A DNA stretch of 64,000 nucleotides from GCA-003244245 sp963712995 (GCA_963712995.1 CAVQKH010000030.1:496001-560000); one strand, 5' to 3'; positions 34,137 to 43,308 are shown, numbered from the stretch's first letter. The notes: a model not told the origin generated them from the letters alone. Made by a program: numbers and translations.

Positions 34137-35597
34137 ATGGAGGTCGCCCAGCGGGGCAACGCGGTGCTGGGTGCGCTGTTGGGGGAGTTGGGGTGGACGC
34201 CCGGCCTGCTCGCCGAGGCGGTGAATGGCCTGCTCGGGCCGGGTCATGTCGCCCGTAGCACCGTCTCGGACTGGCTGCACCACGACCGGCTGCCTCGTGG
34301 TCCGTTGCCCACGGTGGTGGCGCACGTGATCTCCGATTCGTTGGGGCGGGAGATCAGTCTGGCCGAGTTGTGGTCCGGCCGGGCCGCACCGGCCGAGTTG
34401 TGGGTGCCCGCCGATGTCGGCATGAGCCGGCTGTGGACCCCAACGGGTACCGTGCAGGTGCTGGATGACTGGCTCGGCCACACCGGAGGCGCGATGGGGA
34501 TGGACCGCCGTTCCTTTCTCGCGGTCAGTGGTGCCACGCTCACCGCACCGGCGTGGGCTTAGGCCGATCGCCTCGCGGCTCGGGGTGGTTCCCTGGCCGC
34601 GTTGGTGGACGGTGAGCGCACCATGACCGTCACCTCCACCTTGGTAGATGCCATTACCGTGACTAATGCTGGGATGCGCACTCTCGGCAACGCCGAGGGC
34701 GGTTACGAGGACAACCTGCGCTACGTCCACCATCACCTGGTGTATGTCGCTCGGCTGCTGCGGCAGGCCCGCTTCACCAGCACGGCGGTCGCGGACCGGT
34801 TGCTCGCCGAGTGGGCTCAGCTATCCCAAGTGGCCGGCTGGCTTGCCCATGACGCGGGCGAGTACGGCCTGTCCCAGCGGTATTTCACCAGTGGACTGCA
34901 CGCTGCGCACACCTCGGGGGACCGCTCGGTGGGCGTGTACCTGCTGGGCAGTATGAGTTCGACTGCGGTGTACCGGGGTCGGTTGGCTGATGGCATTGAT
35001 CTGGGCCGAGCAGCCCGGGACGCTGTCGGGTTAGCCAATGCTGCGCACGAGGCTGCCCGCTCGACCCCTGTCGCGGTGCGCGCGCTGGCCGCCGAGCGGT
35101 TCGCCAACGCTCAGGCGGCGGCTGGGAATACCCGCGGCTTTCACGCGGCCGCCGACGAGGCCCGTGCCCTGCTTGATACCCCGGGCGCGCTGGAGGGTCT
35201 CCCGTCCTACTTGAGTTGGTTCGGGCCTGGTGCTTTGGATGGTGAGCTCGCCCAAGGCGCGCTTACCCTGGCCGGAGCCACTTCCCGGGACAGTCACCGT
35301 CTGCTTGATGGTGCGGAGGTGATTCTGGGTCGCATGGCCACCGATGCTGTCACTACCCCTCGTAGTGCCGTGTACCACGCCGCGTGGCTGGCCCGGGCGC
35401 ATGTCGCGGCTGGGGACCTGGACCGGGTAGTCCCCGCCGGACTCACCGCGCTGCGCCGGCTGCCCACAGTCCGCTCCCACCGCTGGCCGCTGGAGCTGCG
35501 CCGGCTGGAAACCGACCTCGCCGCCCTGCCCCTCACCCACCGCCCAGCAGCCATCCGGTCCCTGCAAGACCAACTCCGCGCCACTCGCGCCGCCTGA
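34137..35597 (+). pseudogene. HTH/TPR-like regulator interrupted by an in-frame TAG
   Basis: The N-terminal part (ATG 34137, AGGAGG upstream) has RGNAVLGALLGELGWTPGLL, HVARSTVSDWLHHDRLPRGP and MDRRSFLAVSGATLTAPAWA. TAG at 34560-34562 follows, and the same frame goes on with ADRLAARGGSLAALVDGERT, NAEGGYEDNLRYVHHHLVYV and tetratricopeptide-like helices to 35597. A Trp codon is expected at the TAG, so one base change (TGG to TAG) explains it. The second half could restart at ATG 34623 or GTG 34602 and be made separately. It lies between two PCMT-like genes. Confidence 0.7.
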
Positions 35598-35645
35598 CCC
35601 ACTACGAGAACAGGACGGCGAAGGCTGACAGCACGCACGACGTGC

Positions 35646-36827
35646 TCAGCTCGTCGAGCCACACGGCCCTGGGTGATCACGAAAGCTGTTGGCCGGTTCG
35701 TCGAACCACAGATGTTGCCCGGTTGGGGTGATGGTCAGGCCGTATCGGGTACGGCCAGGGATGCCGTGTGCAACCCACCAGCGGTAGGCGTTGTCCACTT
35801 CGTCCCACAACTTGCGGGGTCCGTGCTGTCGGACGGGATAGCGCCCGTCGGCTGTGGCTTGGGGGGTGACCTGGACGCTGGCCACTGAGTCAGTGGCCAC
35901 GTGGTAGAGCAACACCTCGTACCGGCCGTCGTCCTCGGGAAATACACCGCATTGCACATCGGGCAGGTGCAGGCCGATGCTGAATGCCCCATCGCCGGTC
36001 GCTACGTCGCCGGGCGGGACGCTGGTGGTGGACTCGACAGCGGTGCTGGAGGCGTCCACCAGGGCGCCGAGCCGACCAACCTGGCCGAACGGGGTTCGTT
36101 GCTCGCGCAGCCGCATGAACGCCGCGTTCCCGATGACCCTGCCGGTGGCCGTGCCGTCGTCGTGCACGCATAGGCGCACGAGTGCACCGTTGTGGTAAGC
36201 CGTTCCCCACGGGGTGAGGATCAGCCCACCTGGCCGGGTTTGCTCGACCCACGCATACGGCAGGTGGCCGGCAATGACCGCTGCGGTGCAGATGATCCGA
36301 TCAAACGGTGCGGTGCCCGACCAGCCGGCAGCGCCGTCGGCGCACACCACGGTCGGTGCATAGCCGGCCGTCTTGAGGTTGGCGCGGGCTTGCTCGGTGA
36401 GAGCAGGATCGACTTCGATGCTGGTCACCAGCTGCTCGCCTACGCGGTGGGCGAGCAGCGCGGTGTTGTATCCCGTGCCGGTGCCGATCTCCAACACCTT
36501 CTGTCCATACTGGACGTCCAATGCGTCCAGCATGGACAGCACCATGCTGGGTTGGGACGCTGAGCTCGTCGCTGCGTTGCTGGTAGCCGGCCAGACCGTG
36601 GCCCCGTCATCGAGTTGCGTGACGATCGGCTCGTCGGAATAGACCGCCGATCGCCAGCGATCAGGTTCGCTATCGCGGTCCACCGGTTGAGTGCGACCGT
36701 CCTCGTCGTCGAACCAGATCCGGGCCGGGATGAACCCGGCCCGATCCACTTCAGTAAAAGCCGTGATCCAGGTTTCCGGCAGTGCACCCGCAGCGGACAG
36801 GGTTGCGGTGAGATCTTCGGTGTTCAC
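35646..36827 (-). CDS. PCMT-like methyltransferase coupled to a charged peptide gene
   Basis: 393 residues. SAM motif VLEIGTGTGYNTALLAHRVG near 136-155, acidic loop SIEVDPALTEQARANLKTAG, post-motif FDRIICTAAVIAGHLPYAWV, and a substrate-loop-like SSASQPSMVLSMLDALD. A long C-terminal region includes YGLTITPTGQHLWFDEP. It is a paralog of the 31380-32423 gene. GTG 36827 overlaps the stop of the 50-residue peptide gene by four bases (GTGA). This arrangement resembles imiditide RiPP loci, where a PCMT homolog makes an aspartimide at an Asp residue of the precursor (inference). Confidence 0.75.
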   Translation of the reverse strand: MNTEDLTATLSAAGALPETWITAFTEVDRAGFIPARIWFDDEDGRTQPVDRDSEPDRWRSAVYSDEPIVTQLDDGATVWPATSNAATSSASQPSMVLSMLDALDVQYGQKVLEIGTGTGYNTALLAHRVGEQLVTSIEVDPALTEQARANLKTAGYAPTVVCADGAAGWSGTAPFDRIICTAAVIAGHLPYAWVEQTRPGGLILTPWGTAYHNGALVRLCVHDDGTATGRVIGNAAFMRLREQRTPFGQVGRLGALVDASSTAVESTTSVPPGDVATGDGAFSIGLHLPDVQCGVFPEDDGRYEVLLYHVATDSVASVQVTPQATADGRYPVRQHGPRKLWDEVDNAYRWWVAHGIPGRTRYGLTITPTGQHLWFDEPANSFRDHPGPCGSTS

Positions 36828-36976
36828 TTGTCGTCCCGCTTATCCGGCTGGCTGCCCGGCTTGCCGTGCCGCCCGTCCGGCTTGTCCGGGTCCGGCTGTG
36901 GCCTGCCGTCGCCTTGAGGTTTGTGCGGCGGATCCTTCCGGTCCTGGTCGGTTTTGTCTTCTCGCTTACCCATCAT
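36824..36976 (-). CDS. 50-residue charged peptide, candidate substrate of the adjacent PCMT-like enzyme
   Basis: ATG 36976 (or 36973) preceded by AGGAG; TGA overlaps the methyltransferase GTG. The peptide is almost all charged residues, Pro, Gly and Gln: it starts MMGKREDKTDQDRKDPP and ends GSQPDKRDDK. Two Asp-Gly steps (QGDGR near 21-25 and KPDGRHG near 33-38) are favoured sites of aspartimide and isoaspartate chemistry. There is no Cys, Ser or Thr cluster as in lanthipeptides. The strong ribosome-binding site and the overlap support it being translated. Confidence 0.6.
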   Translation of the reverse strand: MMGKREDKTDQDRKDPPHKPQGDGRPQPDPDKPDGRHGKPGSQPDKRDDK

Positions 36977-37186
36977 GGTCTCCTGGAGGGTGTGATCACC
37001 GGTACCTCGCTGGCACTGCGGCCGGCTATGCGCTCTGCTGGTTGCGGTGCTGGCTTCGGCAACGTCCCGGCCGACCGGTATCCCAGACTATGCACATTCA
37101 ACTAGTATGGTCAATATGCAGATTGAGATTGAGTTGCGAGACTGGGACACTGTGCGGGTCATGCCGAGCCGCCTTGGGAGGGACTC

Positions 37187-37927
37187 GTGATCACCACGAT
37201 CTGCCGCGAGAACTGCGGGAACGGCCTCAACTGCCCAGCGCTACACCGGAGGGAGAACGGACGAATGATCGTCAGCGGCCCGACCGTCACTGACCCCGAC
37301 ACGCTCCGCGAACTAGCGCTACCTGACCACGAGTCGGCCATCGAGGTCACCCCACAGCTGCTCTCCGGAACTGGGTTTACCCTGCTCGGCATCAACGACT
37401 TGGCCGAGTTTGTCGACCAACACCACACCCGCGACCTGTTCCGCCTGGAGACCTTGGACTATTACGACGTGACCAGCGACGGTGACGACTACCGTCGGTA
37501 CCTGCGGGGCGAACCAGCTCCTACTGCTGCCGCAAAGCAACCATGGCTGGATCGGCTCCGAGACGACGTAGCAACCGGCCGCCGGTGGCGACGGATCCAC
37601 GCGCTTACCATGCCGCTGACCGACTATCTGTCCTACGAATGCGAGTGGGCCTACACCGACAATGTGACCGCAGGCGAGGACGTCCGGATCATCGACGATG
37701 CCAGCGATACGCTCCTGACCATCGGCGACTTCTTCGTCATCGATCATCAGCACGTGATCCGCAGCCTCTACGACAAGGCAGGCGTGTTCCTCGGAGCCGA
37801 AGTGATCAACGAGGCATCGGCGAAGGCGCCGTATATCGCCTTCGCCGACGTGATCTGGCGCACCGCCCAGCCCTTCACCGACTGGTGGCACCTCCACCCC
37901 GAACACCACCGCAGCCGGGCAGGATGA
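37187..37927 (+). CDS. DUF6879 protein fused to a small Cys-containing N-terminal module
   Basis: 246 residues. Residues 1-60 (TTICRENCGNGLNCPALHRR, VSGPTVTDPDTLRELALPDH, AIEVTPQLL) match the small proteins usually encoded as a separate gene just before DUF6879. Residues 62-240 are DUF6879: DLFRLETLDYYDV, RRYLRGEPAP, RRIHALTMPLTDYLSYECEW, IDDASDTLLTIGDFFVID and WWHLHP. These proteins accompany XRE/DUF5753 regulators, as here. GTG 37187 has GGGAGG upstream. Function unknown. Confidence 0.75.
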   Translation: MITTICRENCGNGLNCPALHRRENGRMIVSGPTVTDPDTLRELALPDHESAIEVTPQLLSGTGFTLLGINDLAEFVDQHHTRDLFRLETLDYYDVTSDGDDYRRYLRGEPAPTAAAKQPWLDRLRDDVATGRRWRRIHALTMPLTDYLSYECEWAYTDNVTAGEDVRIIDDASDTLLTIGDFFVIDHQHVIRSLYDKAGVFLGAEVINEASAKAPYIAFADVIWRTAQPFTDWWHLHPEHHRSRAG

Positions 37928-37934
37928 GCGGACG

Positions 37935-38767
37935 ATGCCACGAAGGGGGCACCAATTCGGGGCGATGAGCTGTCGCGGACACTGCGACAACTTCGGCAAG
38001 CGGCGAACCTGTCCGGCGAAGCCGCAGGGAAGGCTGCCGGGTTCTCCCAGGCGAAGATCAGCCGGATCGAGAACGGGGTCAACGTGCCGACCTCGAAAGA
38101 CGTTGCAACGCTAGCCGAGATCTATCAGGCGCCTGCCGAGGTCCGACGACGGCTTGCTCAGCTCGCGCAGGACATGAAGGCCGAGTCGCGCCGGGTCGTG
38201 CTCAACCGTGGAGGAACTGAGTTCCAAGCTCGTATCGCTCGGATCGAGCAGGCATCCGAGCATGTCCGTACCTTTTCCCCGACCGTGGTCCCGGGTTTGC
38301 TGCAGACGGCAGACTACGCGCGGGCGATCTTCAACTCGGGCACGTTGGCTCCTGAGGAGATCGATGCAGCGGTCGCCAGTCGCATGGACAGGCAAGAGCT
38401 ACTCGGTGCAGACGGTCATCGGTTCACGCTGCTGACAACCGCCGGGGCCCTCGGCTGGTGCGCCGGGTCACCGGCCGTGATGGCCGTTCAGGCCGAACGC
38501 CTTGCGGCACCACAGCTGCCGGACGTACGGATCGGCGTTATCCCCTGGGGGACCACAGCGACGGTGTTCCCGATGCACACCTGGGATATCTACGACCAGC
38601 GCGGCGTGATCGTCGGGTTGGTGAGTTCTACTGCGCTGCTCACCAACCCGCAGGACGTGGCGGCCTATGACGAGATGTTCACGGCTTTGGAGCGTATGGC
38701 CGTGTGGGGCGACAAGGCCCGTGCGGTGTTCGCTCGACTCGCCGACGAGTACCGAGCACTGGGTTAA
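37935..38767 (+). CDS. XRE regulator with DUF5753 domain, start region disturbed
   Basis: About 275 residues if joined. HTH: RGDELSRTLRQLRQAANLSG, AGFSQAKISRIENGVNVPT. DUF5753: SPTVVPGLLQTADYARAIFN, SRMDRQELLGADGHRFTLL, VRIGVIPWGTTATVFPMHTW and AYDEMFTALERMAVWGDKAR. In the correct frame no ATG, GTG or TTG lies between the DUF6879 stop and the HTH. ATG 37935 (MPRRG) is one frame off across a run of five G, so one missing G would restore it; otherwise an ATT start at 37955 would be needed. A truncated product from GTG 38084 would lack the HTH. Confidence 0.7.
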
Positions 38768-38814
38768 ACGGAGCTGTGATAGGCGGCTCAGCCGCAGGAT
38801 CACTATGTGGTGAA

Positions 38815-38853
38815 TTGGTGGTCCAGGACACCCCCGATGCCCTGGACCACCAA
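38815..38853. terminator. Hairpin after the DUF5753 regulator
   Basis: TTGGTGGTCCAGG (38815-38827) pairs perfectly with 38841-38853 around a 13-base loop, 48 bp past the stop. It lies between convergent genes. Confidence 0.75.
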
Positions 38854-38912
38854 GGAGACATCGATCCGCTGGATCGGCGATTCCAGATCACGGTCTGCGC
38901 GTGAGACCGCTG

Positions 38913-38941
38913 CCGGTCGGAGAATGCCGCACTCCGACCGG
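38913..38941. terminator. Hairpin after the haloperoxidase-like gene
   Basis: CCGGTCGGAG (38913-38922) pairs perfectly with CTCCGACCGG (38932-38941), 19 bp beyond the minus-strand stop at 38960. Confidence 0.6.
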
Positions 38942-38959
38942 TAGCGCGGATCAGGTGGC

Positions 38960-40396
38960 TCAGTCGGAATCAGGACAGGCGGCAGCGGTCTCCTTGAGTC
39001 CGTGCTTGGCGATGTCATTGGCGATGTCGAGACCGAGCCTGACTCCGCCGATGTTCTGTGTGAGGTCCATTTCGCCACTGTCATTGACGGCGAAGGCGTC
39101 AAACAGCCAGTGCACACCGAGGAAAGGTCGGCTCAGGCCGTTCTCCTCGATCATCTGCCACAGCCCTCGGGGGAAGCTGCGGACCCGACGCTGCCGAACG
39201 GCTCCGGTGTTGTCGACGTTGATCCCGTTGAGTTCTTCGGAGACGAACTCCAGGCCGGCCGCCAGGTCGTCCGGGCCGTACTTGCTCTTCTTGTAGAACT
39301 GGCGCACGCTCTGGAAGGCCGCTGCCCCGAAGGTCGCGTGACCAGAGGGGTAAGCCGGGAAGTTCGGAGTGAAATTCTTCTGGCCGACATTGTTCGTGGC
39401 CTGCGCGCCGAGCGGCAGCCAGCCCTGGTCGGCGTCTGAATCCAGAATGTCGCCGCCCACTCCGGTCGGGCCCGATGAGGAGTCGTGCTCTCGGATCCCC
39501 AGCACCGGACGCCACACGTCGTAGAAGTACTTGTCGCTCCACGCCAGAATTCCCGCATCGGCCATCGCGGTGTTGACCAGAGCGAACAACCGTGCATTCT
39601 GGGCGGGGGTATTGCCTTGCGCTGCGGCGACCTGGCGAATGATCTGGTTGTACAGCCTCGGCGGCGTACCCAGTCCCTTGGCCCCGTCATAGCCCCAGAA
39701 GAATCCGATAGAGGTCTCTGTCGGAGTGCGGCGGTTAGCGAATAGCTCATCAGGCAGCGTCGCCATGAGGTCCGGGCGGATTCCCTTGCTGCGCACCTGC
39801 CGTATCGCCCTGTCATACTCCGCACTCGGGGGCCGTGGCGGGTCGTCGAGATGGTGGCGGCAGGTCACGGCGAAATTGCGAGCCGCGGCACCGTAGAACG
39901 GAGCGTAGAAGCGTTGCCCGGGGTTGTCCGGATCCTGCCGGTGATGTCCAGGAGCGGCCGAGGACGAGTAGCCGTCGTCGCCCAGACCGGGATCGTTCTT
40001 GCGCAGCGCCAAGATCGCTGCTGCGACCTTCTGCCCGAAGGTGTGACCGTCGACGTCGGGCTTGCCGGCGAGCAACCCGGCCGTGGCGTGCCGGGCGTCG
40101 AAGAACTCCTTCTGCGCGGGGTACAGCGTGCTCAAGGTGGCGTGTGCAGCGGCGGCGACCGCCGCGTCGGTGTCGGCGTCGGCTGGCGGCTTCGGCAGCT
40201 TCTTGCCCAGGTAGGGCTCATACCCGGCATTGGTGTTGATACCGAAGTATGCGTCGTGCATGGCCAGGTGCACGATGCCGAGCGCTCGGGAACTGCCCAC
40301 CGGGCCCCGGGACCCCGCCTCGCTCGGTGCGCCCGTGGTGTGGGTCGTGCGGTCAGCCTCGATGGCGACCTCGTTCCAGTACAGGATGGAATCCAC
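38960..40396 (-). CDS. Vanadium-dependent haloperoxidase-like protein (PAP2 superfamily)
   Basis: 478 residues with the three vanadate/phosphate-binding blocks: KYFYDVWRPVLGIRE (Lys and Arg), FPAYPSGHATFGAAAFQSVR (Ser, Gly, His) and RPFLGVHWLFDAF (Arg and catalytic His). The N-terminal half has SRALGIVHLAMHDAYFGINT, typical of bacterial VHPO-like proteins. There is no signal peptide. Halogenating activity versus acid phosphatase activity cannot be told. No halogenated-product gene cluster is adjacent. Confidence 0.85.
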   Translation of the reverse strand: MDSILYWNEVAIEADRTTHTTGAPSEAGSRGPVGSSRALGIVHLAMHDAYFGINTNAGYEPYLGKKLPKPPADADTDAAVAAAAHATLSTLYPAQKEFFDARHATAGLLAGKPDVDGHTFGQKVAAAILALRKNDPGLGDDGYSSSAAPGHHRQDPDNPGQRFYAPFYGAAARNFAVTCRHHLDDPPRPPSAEYDRAIRQVRSKGIRPDLMATLPDELFANRRTPTETSIGFFWGYDGAKGLGTPPRLYNQIIRQVAAAQGNTPAQNARLFALVNTAMADAGILAWSDKYFYDVWRPVLGIREHDSSSGPTGVGGDILDSDADQGWLPLGAQATNNVGQKNFTPNFPAYPSGHATFGAAAFQSVRQFYKKSKYGPDDLAAGLEFVSEELNGINVDNTGAVRQRRVRSFPRGLWQMIEENGLSRPFLGVHWLFDAFAVNDSGEMDLTQNIGGVRLGLDIANDIAKHGLKETAAACPDSD

Positions 40397-40573
40397 TGAT
40401 TTCTCCCTCGTCGACGATGCGCCGTGAGATCCGGCGCCGTAGAGACAGAGCAGGGATCACTCAGCGCTGATACCGATTGCCGGCATCCGAGCAATCGGGC
40501 GAACCTCTCGGGCGCACTTGTCAGCCACGTACCCGCGCTCGGCCCGTCTTCCCGTCGGCGCATCATGGGCGTC

Positions 40574-41128
40574 ATGGTGCGGATCGTGGCCGGGGTGGCG
40601 GGGGGTCGGCGGCTGGCGGTACCTCCGCGCGGCACCCGGCCGACCTCGGACCGGGTCCGGGAAGCGGTGTTCAACGCGGTGCAGGCCCGCCGGGACCTCG
40701 ACGGGGCCCGGGTGCTCGACCTTTACGCCGGGTCCGGTGCGCTGGGGTTGGAGGCGCTCTCGCGAGGGGCGGCGCACGTCCGGTTCGTGGAACTCGACCG
40801 GCGGGCGGCAGCGGTACTGCGCCGCAACGTCGAAGCGCTCGGGCTGCCCGGGGCGCAGGTGACGACCGCCGATGTGCTGGCGATGTTACGCGGTGACCCC
40901 GGTGATCCCTACGACGTGATTCTCGCCGATCCGCCCTACGCGCTTGATAATGATGCACTGGGCGGCGTGCTGAGCACCCTGGCCCGGGGCGGCTGGCTGG
41001 CAGCGGGTGCGTTGATCGTAGTGGAACGCGCCGCCCGGGCACCCGCGCCACCCTGGCCGGAGGGTGTGTCGGCACTCACGAATCGGAGGTATGGCGACAC
41101 CGCGGTGCACTACGGTTTCGCGCTATGA
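40574..41128 (+). CDS. rsmD: 16S rRNA (guanine(966)-N(2))-methyltransferase RsmD
   Basis: 184 residues. RIVAGVAGGRRLAVPPRGTR, TSDRVREAVFNAV, VLDLYAGSGALGLEALSRGA (SAM motif) and DVILADPPYAL (DPPY catalytic motif). It lies directly before coaD as in most actinobacteria. ATG 40574 is chosen; GTG 40577 is equally possible and no clear ribosome-binding site decides. Confidence 0.92.
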   Translation: MVRIVAGVAGGRRLAVPPRGTRPTSDRVREAVFNAVQARRDLDGARVLDLYAGSGALGLEALSRGAAHVRFVELDRRAAAVLRRNVEALGLPGAQVTTADVLAMLRGDPGDPYDVILADPPYALDNDALGGVLSTLARGGWLAAGALIVVERAARAPAPPWPEGVSALTNRRYGDTAVHYGFAL

Positions 41129-41155
41129 AGGCCGCGCCATGACGGGTTTCGCGCC

Positions 41156-41641
41156 ATGAGGCGAGCGGTATGTCCCGGCTCTTACGATCCCGCTACCAAT
41201 GGACATCTCGACATCATCGAGCGGGCCGCCAGCCAATTCGACGAGGTCGTGGTCGCCGTCCTGATCAACAGGACCAAGAGCTGCCTGTTCGAGGTGTCCG
41301 ACCGCATGGCGATGCTGAAGGAGATCACCGAGCATCTGCCGGGTGTCAGGGTCGATTCCTGGCACGGGCTGCTGGTGGACTATTGCACGGCCAACGGAAT
41401 CGCGACGATCGTGAAAGGCCTGCGCGCGGTCAGTGATTTCGACTACGAGTTGCAGATGGCTCAACTGAACTATCAGCTCTCCGGTGTGGACACGATGTTC
41501 CTGCCGAGCAAACCGAACTACAGTTTCCTGTCCAGCTCGGTGGTCAAGGAGGTCGCGACCTACGGTGGGGATGTCGGTCACCTGCTGCCCGCCACGGTGC
41601 ACCAGCGTCTGATCAACCGGCTCGCGGGGGAGCAGCGATGA
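41156..41641 (+). CDS. coaD: Phosphopantetheine adenylyltransferase
   Basis: Transfers AMP to 4'-phosphopantetheine in coenzyme A synthesis. 161 residues: AVCPGSYDPATNGHLDIIER (TxGH motif), VAVLINRTKSCLF, IVKGLRAVSDFDYELQMAQL and FLSSSVVKEVATYGGDV. Standard length. Two near-identical segments around TTTCGCGC(T/C)ATGA (41116-41128 and 41144-41158) mark the rsmD stop and the coaD start. Confidence 0.96.
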   Translation: MRRAVCPGSYDPATNGHLDIIERAASQFDEVVVAVLINRTKSCLFEVSDRMAMLKEITEHLPGVRVDSWHGLLVDYCTANGIATIVKGLRAVSDFDYELQMAQLNYQLSGVDTMFLPSKPNYSFLSSSVVKEVATYGGDVGHLLPATVHQRLINRLAGEQR

Positions 41642-41722
41642 CCCGATCGCGGTTACTCCCCGGGGATGCGGACACGCCGACCAGACGCGCGCTCCCGCAT
41701 CCGGGCCGGCTGAGCGGTCAAA

Positions 41723-42466
41723 ATGTGGGTCATGGACAGCGCGCGGCCGCACGGGCAGGTGTACCGGGTTTTCGAGGCGCTCGATGAGTTGGTGACCACG
41801 GTCGAGGAGGCCCGCGGGTTACCGATGACCTCCAGCTGTGTGGTGCCCCGCGGGGATGTGCTCGAGCTGCTCGACGACATCCGCGACGCGATTCCCGCCG
41901 AGCTCGACGACGCCCAGGACGTCCTGGACCATCGGGACGAACTGGTCGACACCGCGCGGCAGGAGGCGCAGGAGCAACGCGAGCAGGCCAGCACCGAAGC
42001 GGACCGGACGCTGACCGAGGCCCGCGACGAAGCGGCCCGTCTGGTCGCCGAGGCCCGGGCCCGGGCCGAGTCGCTGGTTGGCGACGCGCAAGCCGAGGCG
42101 GAGCGCCTCGGCGTCACTGGGCGCCGGGAGTACCAGGAGCTCACCGGGCGCGCTGAGGCCGAGGCGGAACGGATGACCGCGGCCGGGCGGGCGTCCTACG
42201 AGCGGGCTGTCGCCGACGGTCGTGCCGAGCAGGCCCGGCTGGTCGAGCAGACTCAGGTGGTGCAGGCGGCGCGCGCTGAGGCCACCCGGATCCATGACGA
42301 GGCGAGCGCAGAGGCTCACCGGTTGCGCTCGGAATGTGACAGCTACGTCGAGAGCACCCTCGCGGAGTTCGAGGACCTGCTCAAGACCACTCTGCGGGCC
42401 ATCGGGCGTGGCCGTTCCCCGCACAGCGGGCCGGTCACCACCGGGGCCAGCGGCTACCGCGGCTGA
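41723..42466 (+). CDS. sepIVA: Septation protein SepIVA-like, DivIVA-related coiled coil
   Basis: 247 residues. The N-terminus RVFEALDELVTTVEEARGLP, with PRGDVLELLDDIRDAIPAEL, leads into a long Ala/Glu/Arg-rich coiled coil (about 75-225) and a short flexible tail. It sits between coaD and the DUF177-rpmF-rnc string, the place of Rv2927c (SepIVA) in M. tuberculosis. It is expected to act in cell division or polar growth. The start is ATG 41723; a second ATG follows three codons later. Confidence 0.85.
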   Translation: MWVMDSARPHGQVYRVFEALDELVTTVEEARGLPMTSSCVVPRGDVLELLDDIRDAIPAELDDAQDVLDHRDELVDTARQEAQEQREQASTEADRTLTEARDEAARLVAEARARAESLVGDAQAEAERLGVTGRREYQELTGRAEAEAERMTAAGRASYERAVADGRAEQARLVEQTQVVQAARAEATRIHDEASAEAHRLRSECDSYVESTLAEFEDLLKTTLRAIGRGRSPHSGPVTTGASGYRG

Positions 42467-42514
42467 ACCATCGGTGTCTGCGTTGTGCTGGACCAGGGCC
42501 TATCCTGCATTGTG

Positions 42515-43045
42515 ATGCCGCGCCGTACCGCTTCTACTCGCCCCGATCCGACCGCTCCCTGGGTGATTGATACCCGGGAGCTGGGTCGACGTCCCGGCTC
42601 GATGCGCCGCTACCACCGGGACGTCCCGCTGCCTGCCGGGTTGGGGATAGAGGTGATCGGGATTCCGGCGGGCGGCCAGGTGGCCGTGGATGTGCGGTTG
42701 GAGTCCGTCGTGGAAGGCGTGCTGGTATCGGGTACGGCATCGGCGGCGCTCACCGGGCAGTGTTCCCGGTGCCTGGAGGCGATGACCGATCGGCTCCAGG
42801 CCGATGTGACCGAGTTGTTCGCTTATCCGGACACGGCGACCGACGACACCACCGATCCCGATGAGGTCAGCCGGGTCGTCGACGGGCTGGTCGACCTCGA
42901 GCCGGTGGTCCGCGACGCCGTGCTGCTGGCGCTACCGCTGGCGCCGCTGTGCAGCGAGGACTGCCCGGGCCTGTGCCCGGAATGCGGCGGCAAGCGGGCG
43001 GCCCTCGGTACGGATCACCGGCATGAGAGGATAGATCCGCGCTAG
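42515..43045 (+). CDS. YceD/DUF177 family protein
   Basis: About 176 residues. WVIDTRELGRRPGSMRRYHR, VAVDVRLESVVEGVLVSGTA, LTGQCSRCLEAM (Cys pair), DAVLLALPLAPLCSEDCPGL and CPECGGKRA, the last two forming a four-Cys site. DUF177 proteins are linked to 23S rRNA and large-subunit assembly and nearly always precede rpmF. ATG 42515 is preferred; GTG 42485 and 42512 are alternatives. Confidence 0.9.
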   Translation: MPRRTASTRPDPTAPWVIDTRELGRRPGSMRRYHRDVPLPAGLGIEVIGIPAGGQVAVDVRLESVVEGVLVSGTASAALTGQCSRCLEAMTDRLQADVTELFAYPDTATDDTTDPDEVSRVVDGLVDLEPVVRDAVLLALPLAPLCSEDCPGLCPECGGKRAALGTDHRHERIDPR

Positions 43046-43106
43046 GCCGCCCTGAAAACAGGACTGAGGCAGCGGTTGCGCGGAAACGAAGAGGAGAACG
43101 AGTAAA

Positions 43107-43289
43107 GTGGCCGTCCCGAAGCGCAGGATGTCTCGGTCCAATACCCGCTCGCGGCGGTCCCAGTGGAAGGCCACTGCCCCCGCTCTCGCGGAATGCTCGA
43201 ACCGGGCTTGCCGACGGCCGAAGCCACCGCACGTCCTGTGTCCGTACTGCGGACGATATGACGGCCGCCAGATCAGCCAGCCGGCCTGA
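43107..43289 (+). CDS. rpmF: Ribosomal protein bL32
   Basis: 60 residues: AVPKRRMSRSNTRSRRSQWK, with a zinc site formed by CSNRAC and CPYCGRY. Start GTG 43107 follows an AGGAG-containing stretch (GAAGAGGAGAACGA). The gene is normally placed between DUF177 and rnc. Confidence 0.95.
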   Translation: MAVPKRRMSRSNTRSRRSQWKATAPALAECSNRACRRPKPPHVLCPYCGRYDGRQISQPA

Positions 43290-43308
43290 TCCGCGACGCG
43301 ACGGACCT

